Assembly: GCA_020849075.1 (NCBI GenBank)
Contig: JADLGZ010000111.1
Coordinates: 1-7,380, forward strand
Source: Fimbriimonadaceae bacterium
GTDB lineage: Bacteria; Armatimonadota; Fimbriimonadia; Fimbriimonadales; Fimbriimonadaceae
DNA length: 7,380 bases
Direction of reading: 5' to 3'
The notes below the pieces were generated by a model. It worked only from the letters and a program-made list of their open reading frames with translations. It had not been told where the DNA came from and did not search any database. Within the stretch, counting starts at the first letter, position 1, and each line of letters starts with the position of its first letter. Of this stretch, positions 1 to 5,094 are shown one piece after another. The position numbers and the translations under genes were made by a program.

Positions 1-8
1 GGGAGTCC

Positions 9-35
9 ACTGCATATTCTCTTGGGGCATGCAGT
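9..35. repeat. Short inverted repeat near left edge
   Basis: ACTGCAT at 9-15 and ATGCAGT at 29-35 are perfect 7-base inverted arms separated by 13 bases. No T-run follows on either strand, so it does not look like an intrinsic terminator. It could be an operator for a gene to the left of the window, or chance. The rest of 1-149 shows no convincing gene. A weaker 6-base inverted repeat (88-93 with 112-117, GC-rich, also without a T-run) lies just downstream of the hemerythrin gene. Confidence 0.25.
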
Positions 36-149
36 ATGCGCAACGGAAATTGCACCGATCCGTTACGGAGATTCTTAGATAGTTATGCCGCCGCCCAAAG
101 CGATCAGTTAACGGCGGGCGACTTTGCGACATCGTCATTTCGGAATCGG

Positions 150-611
150 TCAACTATCCTTCTTGCGGCGGTTAACCAATTCAGCTCGCCGAGGGTGGTT
201 GCCGTCACCTTGTCTACGAAGTTCCATGGCCTCAGATTCCGCCTCGATATCTGAGATACGAGTATTACGCTCAATTTCTGGAAACATGACGCGCTCTTCC
301 CAACGGATATGGTTGTGAATCAGGGTGCCGAGCTGGACCATTTCGACATCTTGCAGGTCGGCGGTCCTTGCCTGATTGATCCATGAGCGAATCTCCTCGT
401 GCTCTTCGAGCATCCTGTGCGCCATGTCGGCGGGGGCAAGGGGGGCCAACAGCCTTTCTTCCTCCAGAAAGTGGTCCTGCATTTCGTCATCCCAGAGGCG
501 AATCAACGCAGAGATCGTGTCATGACCGGGGTGTTCCTTCAAGTGGGTCGCCGCAACAAGCCCACTGTAGTGATCTCGGGAAAATGGTTGTAGAACGGGG
601 TGTCGCTTCAC
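150..611 (-). CDS. Hemerythrin HHE-domain protein
   Basis: This 153-residue protein is a single hemerythrin-like four-helix bundle, expected to be cytoplasmic (no signal peptide or membrane segment). Candidate di-iron ligands appear in family order: H14 (in RDH), H47 with E51 (HFLEE), H71 (HEE) and H101 with E105 (HIRWEE); H99 is also nearby. Proteins of this family bind O2 or NO at a non-haem di-iron site, or serve in repair and sensing after nitrosative stress. Which of these applies cannot be read from the sequence. After about residue 115 there is a charged tail rich in Glu and Arg. The start is GTG at 609-611, and its first four bases overlap the stop of the upstream flavoenzyme gene as GTGA, so translation is probably coupled. 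A weak TAGG lies about 9 bases upstream. It is too short to be a full YtfE/ScdA protein (about 220 residues) and lacks their N-terminal cysteine domain. Confidence 0.9.
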   Translation of the reverse strand: MKRHPVLQPFSRDHYSGLVAATHLKEHPGHDTISALIRLWDDEMQDHFLEEERLLAPLAPADMAHRMLEEHEEIRSWINQARTADLQDVEMVQLGTLIHNHIRWEERVMFPEIERNTRISDIEAESEAMELRRQGDGNHPRRAELVNRRKKDS

Positions 612-2047
612 TGTGTTTGACCTACCGGTTCGGCTTCATTGAGTAGGAAGTCAATTACATCGATTGCTGAGTAATTTGTAGCTCCGGGGCGGAGAAACTG
701 AGAAATGTTTGCTACATCGTCCCCTGACGTAACGATGGCTGGCTCGGAACCTCCATGTCTGACTTGCCCCAGCCCGACCGTGGCCATCAGGGCATTGCAC
801 AGGCACTTTCTGCACTCAGTATTCGCAAGCTCCCCCCCTTTCTTCAGGTAGTCCTCAATAGGTTCCGCACCGCAACGATAGCCCAAGCTACCGTCCTCGC
901 GCCGGTAGAGTTCACGGAGGTAGCCGAGGTCACACTTCCTTTGGCGGTTCCTGTAGATGCCCTCGTCAGAAAGAGTGTTCGGTGTGTCTACGACCTTGAA
1001 GGGAAAGCCGGTGGGTGAGGCATAGGGGTCGGTAAAAACCCGACAGTCATTGTTTAGACTCTGCTGGATCACCTGTTGCTTGATAACTGGGTCCATGCCT
1101 GATTCATTGCAGTATGCGAAGGCGGTGCCTACCTGGATTCCGTGAGCACCCGCCGCACAAGCGTCGGACAGTTTGGTAGGGTTCCCATACGAGCCCGCCA
1201 ACCAGAACGGGAGCCCAAGGCTCCGAACTTGTTCCAAATCAACGACGTCACGCGGCCCATACACCGGCTCGCCTGCCTCGCTTATCGTCATTTGTCCCCG
1301 TGGCGGTGCATTATGGCCTCCCGCTGTCCAGCCTTCCACAACAAACCCATTGACCTTTCCGGTGCACTTCCGAGCGAGAGTTGTAGCAAGGGCTGATGAA
1401 GAAACAATCGCGATAAATTGAGGGCGAGGCAAGGGCTGGGCGTTGGGTGGGGAATACTCTCGTGGGTCAAAGTGGCTGACAAACTGCTCTCCGGCCCGTG
1501 CCCCGGAAACATCCAGATTTAGTTCCACCGGATTTAGTGCCGCTAGCTCGTCAAGAATGGCCGGGATTGCTCGAGGAATTCCGGCTCCCATGAGGACAAA
1601 ATCTACTTTGGCCAGCATTGCGCCAAAGAGCGTTGGCAAGGTCGCTATCTGGATCTTCTCGAGGAGATTGATCCCAACGAGGCCGCCGTGACCCCGCTTG
1701 GCGAGGTAGACCTCCGCGAAGTTGGCGACAATGATCAGTTCAAGTAGAGCCTTTGTTGGGCGTATGGATGGCAATGGTTTCGACTTGAAGGCCGCATCAG
1801 GTTTCTTTCCGCCAGCAATAAAATAGCGGGCAGCCACACGCTCCGCGATTTCGCGGATTGGGAACGCATCTAGGGCCTCACGGAGATAGCCTCCAATGTC
1901 ACCAAGTTGAAGCCGACGGGCAAAAACCGCATCCATGGCGGTGCCCGAGACGACCCCCAGTTGCTGTCGTCGAGATACAGCGGAGGCAAGGTTCCATGAT
2001 GAGACCGCCACTCCCATCCCGCCCTGAATGATTCTTGGATACTCCAC
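608..2047 (-). CDS. Nitronate monooxygenase-type FMN enzyme, long form
   Basis: This 479-residue FMN-dependent TIM-barrel protein belongs to the nitronate monooxygenase / 2-nitropropane dioxygenase superfamily. Visible signatures are the N-terminal IIQGGMG (6-12), the phosphate-loop and active-site segment EGWTAGGHN (238-246, with H245 at the catalytic-base position of the family) and GIQVGTAF (303-310). Members oxidise alkyl nitronates to a carbonyl compound plus nitrite. At 479 residues it is over 100 longer than ordinary class I enzymes, and the extra length is C-terminal. That extension carries a cysteine group (C372, C392, C412, C415, C417). PfaD-like enoyl reductases also have the long form, so the substrate is uncertain. 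The start is GTG at 2045-2047, with GGTGA 7 bases upstream. It is the first gene of a two-gene unit with the hemerythrin, which suggests a role in nitro-compound or nitrosative detoxification. Confidence 0.88.
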   Translation of the reverse strand: MEYPRIIQGGMGVAVSSWNLASAVSRRQQLGVVSGTAMDAVFARRLQLGDIGGYLREALDAFPIREIAERVAARYFIAGGKKPDAAFKSKPLPSIRPTKALLELIIVANFAEVYLAKRGHGGLVGINLLEKIQIATLPTLFGAMLAKVDFVLMGAGIPRAIPAILDELAALNPVELNLDVSGARAGEQFVSHFDPREYSPPNAQPLPRPQFIAIVSSSALATTLARKCTGKVNGFVVEGWTAGGHNAPPRGQMTISEAGEPVYGPRDVVDLEQVRSLGLPFWLAGSYGNPTKLSDACAAGAHGIQVGTAFAYCNESGMDPVIKQQVIQQSLNNDCRVFTDPYASPTGFPFKVVDTPNTLSDEGIYRNRQRKCDLGYLRELYRREDGSLGYRCGAEPIEDYLKKGGELANTECRKCLCNALMATVGLGQVRHGGSEPAIVTSGDDVANISQFLRPGATNYSAIDVIDFLLNEAEPVGQTQ

Positions 2048-2084
2048 GATTTATTCACCGTACAATCACTGAACGGTGCCTACC

Positions 2085-2090
2085 ATTCTG
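2085..2090 (-). promoter_or_regulatory. Candidate -10 element of the nmo-hemerythrin unit
   Basis: On the minus strand these bases read CAGAAT, four of six matching TATAAT. A start point 7 bases downstream would be 2078, giving a leader of about 31 bases. The centre of the palindrome at 2112-2127 then lies exactly at -41.5, the class II position for Fnr-type activators. A good -35 box is lacking, as expected for an activated promoter. Because the hexamer match is only moderate, this is an inference. Confidence 0.35.
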
Positions 2091-2111
2091 CAAGCTCAGC
2101 GGCTTGCATAG

Positions 2112-2127
2112 TATGATGAAGATCATA
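2112..2127. promoter_or_regulatory. FNR-shaped operator palindrome in divergent promoter
   Basis: The sequence TATGAT-GAAG-ATCATA is a perfect 6-base inverted repeat with a 4-base spacer. This is the geometry of Crp/Fnr-family boxes (FNR consensus TTGAT-N4-ATCAA), with A in place of T at the outermost position of each core half. It lies in the 136-base gap between the divergent nitronate monooxygenase and ferredoxin genes, 72 and 64 bases from their starts. A Crp/Fnr regulator is encoded in the same window. The likely role is a shared binding site for that regulator or a relative. Confidence 0.6.
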
Positions 2128-2145
2128 GGACTCATGCAGATTCCG

Positions 2146-2151
2146 CTTAAT
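2146..2151 (+). promoter_or_regulatory. Candidate -10 element of the ferredoxin-Rieske operon
   Basis: CTTAAT matches four of six bases of TATAAT. A start point near 2158 would leave a leader of about 26 bases before the GTG at 2184 and place the palindrome centre near -38.5, slightly off the ideal -41.5. The support is weak: it is simply the best hexamer in the expected place. Confidence 0.22.
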
Positions 2152-2183
2152 GTCTCCAAGCAACCCAAGCAGGCAGGACTGGC

Positions 2184-2783
2184 GTGAGCGAACGGCAGTT
2201 CTACATTGATCCGAGTCGCTGTATTGGTTGCAATGCATGCGTGGCCGCATGCGCGGAGTGCGACACGCATGCGGGGATCTCAATGATCCACCTTGAGACC
2301 ATTGAGCGCGGGGATACCGTACAAACAACTCCGATCATCTGCATGCACTGCGAAGAGCCTGCTTGTGCAGCAGTTTGCCCGGCGGATGCCATCAAGAGGA
2401 CGCCAGATGGCGTTGTTCAGAGTTCCCTGAAACCGCGTTGCATCGGGTGCTCCAATTGCGTCTTTGCGTGCCCGTTCGGAGTGCCAAAATATCTGCCTCA
2501 GATTGACCAGATGATGAAATGCGATATGTGTTACGATCGCCTTTCAGTCGGGAAGAAGCCTATGTGCGCAACCGTATGCCCGTCGGGAGCCTTAACGTTT
2601 GGAACCCCCGAAGAGATCGCCGCTAACCGGAGCGGAACACCGATCAACGAGTTTGTATTCGGTGGTCGAACGATCAAGACCAAGGTCAATCTGATGATGC
2701 CTCATGGCACGAAACGTATGGAGGTGAAGTCCGATGTCACCATTCGAAAATCTGACCTCATGCAGAAGGCAAGGACGAGCTGA
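2184..2783 (+). CDS. Four-cluster 4Fe-4S ferredoxin subunit (DmsB/NrfC/FdhB type)
   Basis: This 199-residue electron-transfer subunit has four cysteine groups of the DMSO reductase B-subunit family: C13-C16-C19-C23, C53-C56-C61-C65, C86-C89-C92-C96 and C113-C116-C128-C132. That is enough for four [4Fe-4S] clusters, and C26 is an extra cysteine. In this family the clusters relay electrons between a molybdopterin catalytic subunit and a membrane quinone subunit. There is no Tat signal of its own, so it is either cytoplasmic or exported with a partner. The start is GTG at 2184-2186 with AGGA 5 bases upstream. It opens a tight operon: its TGA stop shares one base with the ATG of the Rieske gene. 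The C-terminal 60 residues form a cysteine-free tail with basic stretches. The catalytic molybdoenzyme it should serve is not in the window. Confidence 0.92.
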   Translation: MSERQFYIDPSRCIGCNACVAACAECDTHAGISMIHLETIERGDTVQTTPIICMHCEEPACAAVCPADAIKRTPDGVVQSSLKPRCIGCSNCVFACPFGVPKYLPQIDQMMKCDMCYDRLSVGKKPMCATVCPSGALTFGTPEEIAANRSGTPINEFVFGGRTIKTKVNLMMPHGTKRMEVKSDVTIRKSDLMQKARTS

Positions 2784-3292
2784 TGGACTCTGAAGTTAAC
2801 AATGAATTTCCGGTTGATTGGGAAGAAGACCACTACTTCAGCCGTCGAGAGTTCTTTAAGTTCGTAACGCTTGCGAGTGGGGGTCTGGCCATGGGCTCCG
2901 TCGCCTTGGCTGCTTGGACAAAGCTTCCCAAGGGAACGATTGAGTTTGAGCCGGCACCAATCGCAAAGGTAAATGACCTAGCACCAGGGAAGGCCCTCGC
3001 CTTCAGTTACCCTCGTCCGAGTGACCTCTGCATCTTGGTTCAAAAGCCTGACGGAGAGTTCGTTGCTTACTCACGGCGGTGTACCCACCTATCTTGCCCC
3101 GTAGATTATCAAGTCGAGAATAACCGGCTTTACTGCCCTTGCCACAATGGAGCATTCTCAATTGATGATGGGCATGTCTTGCAGGGCCCGCCCCCTCATC
3201 CCCTTCCCAAAGTCGTCGTTGAAGTGCGAGGCGATGAGATCTGGGCAACCGGCGTGAAGCACACAGAGGAGGGCTCAGGTGAAGCGCACTAA
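2783..3292 (+). CDS. Tat-exported, membrane-anchored Rieske [2Fe-2S] protein
   Basis: This 169-residue protein has an N-terminal twin-arginine motif SRREFFK (20-26) followed by a hydrophobic stretch (about 27-46). It should be exported folded and probably stays anchored in the membrane. The Rieske fold shows both cluster motifs: C100-T-H102-L-S-C105 and C118-P-C120-H121. The ligands would be C100, H102, C118 and H121. The pairing C105-C120 would give the stabilising disulfide typical of respiratory (bc1, b6f, arsenite oxidase) Rieske proteins, which suggests a high potential rather than a dioxygenase ferredoxin. A GPPPHPLP loop (135-142) follows the second motif, as in that group. The start ATG overlaps the ferredoxin stop (TGATG), with AAGGA 7 bases upstream. 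No cytochrome b gene is present, so the partner is more likely the nearby NarI-like protein and an unseen oxidoreductase. Confidence 0.93.
   Translation: MDSEVNNEFPVDWEEDHYFSRREFFKFVTLASGGLAMGSVALAAWTKLPKGTIEFEPAPIAKVNDLAPGKALAFSYPRPSDLCILVQKPDGEFVAYSRRCTHLSCPVDYQVENNRLYCPCHNGAFSIDDGHVLQGPPPHPLPKVVVEVRGDEIWATGVKHTEEGSGEAH
3267..3272 (+). promoter_or_regulatory. Strong ribosome binding site inside the Rieske gene
   Basis: AGGAGG sits 6 bases before the GTG at 3279, within the last codons of the Rieske gene. It fixes the start of the small membrane protein and shows that the 14-base gene overlap is real. Confidence 0.75.
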
Positions 3293-3512
3293 TCTCCTCC
3301 GCCAGCGCCAGCAGTCAACGGTCTTTGTTGCACTCTTGCTGTTCAACATGCTCCTGATCCTGATTCAGTTATGGCTCTTTGTTTCGGTTTTGGAGAACCT
3401 CATCGCGGGAGATTCCCAAATGGCAGTCCCGGGCGCAATAACCAGTTTGGTGATCTTGGGCGTCAATATCTGGATGCTGAGGGGCATCCTAAATATTGAT
3501 AAAGGTAGCTAG
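3279..3512 (+). CDS. Small two-helix membrane protein (DUF6755-like)
   Basis: This 77-residue protein has a basic, Gln-rich N-terminus (KRTNLLRQRQQ) and two hydrophobic helices at about 15-37 and 49-70, with a short loop carrying the only clear acidic residues between them. It has no cysteine or histidine, so it probably holds no cofactor and may act as a small scaffold or anchor subunit of a membrane complex. I recall small proteins of this shape beside Rieske/ferredoxin/NarI-like clusters (DUF6755), but this is recollection, not a search. The start is GTG at 3279-3281, overlapping the Rieske gene by 14 bases. The stop TAG is shared, on the opposite strand, with the cupin gene stop. Confidence 0.7.
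   Translation: MKRTNLLRQRQQSTVFVALLLFNMLLILIQLWLFVSVLENLIAGDSQMAVPGAITSLVILGVNIWMLRGILNIDKGS
3509..3512. other. CTAG shared stop of convergent genes
   Basis: The palindrome CTAG provides TAG (3510-3512) for the plus-strand small membrane protein and TAG (3509-3511, minus) for the cupin. No intrinsic terminator was seen. A small CGGC-TTC-GCCG hairpin at about 3524-3534 lies inside the cupin coding end and has no T-run. Confidence 0.9.
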
Positions 3513-3916
3513 GGGCTAGTCGTCGGCTTCGCCGGGTTCCGAAGGTTGGTCTGTTGGGGCATCCGTGTGGCCGGGTCGGTTGGCATGAGCCGCTTTCGCC
3601 GTTTGTGAATGCTGGCATACGCCAGCCCTCTAGATCCGCTCGCGATGGACCGCGTTGCCCCCTTTGGGATCAGGGCGGTAAAACTAGGAGCGAGGGCGAA
3701 CTGAGACCCGTCAACGGTGAGTGTGCCATCGCCTTGAAGGACGATGATCAAGACATCTACCTCCGAGTTAACGTGATCAACGACTCCTTCACCTGAGTTC
3801 CAATTGACTAAGCTGCAGTCTAAATCATCGGTTTCAAATGCCCAAAGCGCTCCGCTACCGGTGCTGGAGCCAAGGACCTCCAATAAGGCGGCATGCTTGA
3901 CTTGGTCAGCCAACAT
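3509..3916 (-). CDS. Small cupin-domain protein
   Basis: This 135-residue protein has a single cupin barrel over about residues 22-108. The first cupin motif is recognisable at 42-64 (GEGVVDHVNSEVD followed by VLQGDG) with potential metal ligands H48 and E52. The second follows at about 77-90 (PSFTALIPKGA). The usual HxH pair is H48-x-N50, so metal binding may be reduced or altered. H104 follows in the last strand. After residue 108 comes a Pro/Thr-rich tail of about 27 residues without fold signals. The ATG overlaps the end of the NarI-like gene by 11 bases, with AGAAGG about 8 bases upstream, so the two are co-translated. Its role is unknown. In this context a small-molecule or redox sensor, or an accessory protein, is possible. 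Confidence 0.83.
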   Translation of the reverse strand: MLADQVKHAALLEVLGSSTGSGALWAFETDDLDCSLVNWNSGEGVVDHVNSEVDVLIIVLQGDGTLTVDGSQFALAPSFTALIPKGATRSIASGSRGLAYASIHKRRKRLMPTDPATRMPQQTNLRNPAKPTTSP

Positions 3917-4934
3917 AGGGCGTACCTTCTATGGCGGCCGCCTGATTGAGAGAGATCAGCTTCCGCTTTTCAACGGGGGAGATATCCTGATGGGGCCCAA
4001 AGTCCATATCAACTTGTTTCATCACCACCACAAGATCATCGTGGTGCATTTTTGATTCATAGGGAAGACCCGACCGGAGGCAATTCACCTGGGCTCCGCC
4101 AGCCGCTTCTTCTTTGTAATAGGCAACGCCAAGATGAGCAGTCCGCTGGATAACGTGGAATAGCTTGCCAAACGGCATGTACAAAAGGAGAATGACGACC
4201 GTGAAAGCATGCAGTAGCGAAAGGAAGGCAAAGTTGGAGCCTTCCATCATGCGATAGCTCGCCGTAAGCATGAGGCCCGTTACCGAGACGGCAAAAAGCA
4301 AGAACAGCGGAATGAGGTCATTCGCAAGGGACTGCACCGCCTGGGCTCCCGCCTGGAAAAGCCGTCGATGCATAGCGATTCCGACACCAATCAGTACGAA
4401 AACCGCACTGAAGTTCAACCCGTTGAAGAAAAGGAAGGCAAGAATACTATCAGGAGGAAAGCTAAACTGCTTCATCCCCATAAATTCAACAACATAGTCC
4501 GACCCATTGGGAGCAATTCCAAACTGCACCCAGCCCCAACTTAAGGGGAAGGTAATCGCAAAAGCGATCAAACAGCCCCAGGCTAGGCAAAGGTGGGCTA
4601 GCCATCGGCTTCGGCTTCGTCGCTCAATGAATTTTTGCGCTACGATGGTGTTCCAAAGGAGGATCGCAAACTTGCCGAGGTTGCGGACGAGGCTCCTCGG
4701 ACGAGCGAATAACCTCCAGCCCGACCGAAAGTAAAGCCACGTTTGTGGTCGTTGAATCCACATAAGGTAACGATAAAAAATCGCAAAAGCCGCAAAAATC
4801 GTGGCCGCAGCATAGGCGGCGAGGGGCCGATCGAACCTGTCCAGCTTTCCTGAACCAAAATAAATCCCTAAAGCAACTAGGACTGCCGCGATGGTTCCGC
4901 CAGTAAAGGCAATGAGCGTATGTTTCCGGTTCAC
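3906..4934 (-). CDS. NarI-like membrane cytochrome b-type subunit
   Basis: From the GTG at 4932-4934 this is a 342-residue integral membrane protein. Six hydrophobic helices lie at about 7-27, 37-58, 111-135, 164-186, 206-225 and 236-258. Histidines near helix ends (H114, H189, H242, H260) could ligate b-type haem. The segment with H242 and H260 framing LLLYMPFGK resembles the last helix of nitrate reductase gamma subunits, which oxidise quinol and feed electrons to a ferredoxin-like beta subunit. A longer frame opens at GTG 5000, adding 22 residues, but it has no ribosome site. The chosen start has AGGAGG 10 bases upstream and removes a highly basic, non-family leader. The C-terminal about 65 residues are soluble with one cysteine (C285). 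The gene overlaps the cupin by 11 bases. It probably partners the ferredoxin and Rieske proteins; haem binding is inferred. Confidence 0.72.
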   Translation of the reverse strand: MNRKHTLIAFTGGTIAAVLVALGIYFGSGKLDRFDRPLAAYAAATIFAAFAIFYRYLMWIQRPQTWLYFRSGWRLFARPRSLVRNLGKFAILLWNTIVAQKFIERRSRSRWLAHLCLAWGCLIAFAITFPLSWGWVQFGIAPNGSDYVVEFMGMKQFSFPPDSILAFLFFNGLNFSAVFVLIGVGIAMHRRLFQAGAQAVQSLANDLIPLFLLFAVSVTGLMLTASYRMMEGSNFAFLSLLHAFTVVILLLYMPFGKLFHVIQRTAHLGVAYYKEEAAGGAQVNCLRSGLPYESKMHHDDLVVVMKQVDMDFGPHQDISPVEKRKLISLNQAAAIEGTPYVG

Positions 4935-4944
4935 TTTTCTCTTG

Positions 4945-4950
4945 CCTCCT
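4945..4950 (-). promoter_or_regulatory. Ribosome binding site deciding the NarI-like start
   Basis: On the minus strand these bases read AGGAGG, 10 bases before the GTG at 4932-4934. The alternative GTG at 4998-5000 has nothing comparable in the 20 bases before it. Confidence 0.65.
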
Positions 4951-5038
4951 TCTCGTTTGGCCAGATTTCTGCGCAACCGATCCTGAACCCTTTGCACCAC
5001 TGCGGAAATTGTCTCTGCATGTCATTCACGGCATCTCA

Positions 5039-5044
5039 ATTATA
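5039..5044 (-). promoter_or_regulatory. Perfect TATAAT -10 for the NarI-like/cupin unit
   Basis: The minus strand reads TATAAT exactly. Transcription would start near 5032, leaving a leader of about 98 bases to the GTG at 4934. No acceptable -35 box lies 16-18 bases upstream, so activation by a regulator is plausible. Confidence 0.4.
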
Positions 5045-5073
5045 GTTCAGGTTCGACTTGAGGTTGTGCGGCG

Positions 5074-5094
5074 ATGATAATATGATCTCATGAT
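5074..5094 (+). repeat. Three ATGAT repeats at 8-base period over the mobA start
   Basis: ATGAT occurs at 5074-5078, 5082-5086 and 5090-5094, exactly 8 bases apart. The third copy contains the mobA start codon. ATGAT is also the half-site of the palindrome at 2112-2127. It may be coincidence or a stack of regulator half-sites. Confidence 0.4.
5076..5081 (+). promoter_or_regulatory. Candidate -10 giving a leaderless mobA transcript
   Basis: GATAAT matches five of six bases of TATAAT. A start point about 7 bases downstream falls at 5088-5090, right at the mobA ATG. No ribosome site precedes that ATG, which fits a leaderless message. The -35 region (TTCGAC at 5052-5057) is poor. Confidence 0.3.

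Noticed and set aside
1..78. Plus-strand frame open from the left edge to a TAG at 76-78 (25 codons), possibly the end of a gene
   Set aside because: Too short to judge, and the residues show no recognisable motif.
88..117. CCGCCG/CGGCGG inverted repeat downstream of the hemerythrin as a terminator
   Set aside because: Loop of 18 bases and no T-run on the minus strand.
2783..3292. Rieske protein as a ring-hydroxylating dioxygenase ferredoxin
   Set aside because: It has a Tat signal and the extra disulfide cysteines C105 and C120, which mark the respiratory type.
3524..3534. CGGC-TTC-GCCG hairpin as a terminator between the convergent genes
   Set aside because: Only a 4-base stem, no T-run, and inside the cupin coding sequence.
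4624..5025. 133-codon minus-strand open frame overlapping the NarI-like gene
   Set aside because: It is out of frame with a gene that has clear membrane helices; its translation is rich in Arg and Ser without any motif.
5058..5086. TTGAGG-N17-TATGAT as the mobA promoter
   Set aside because: Spacing is ideal, but transcription would start at about 5092-5094, after the only possible start codon.
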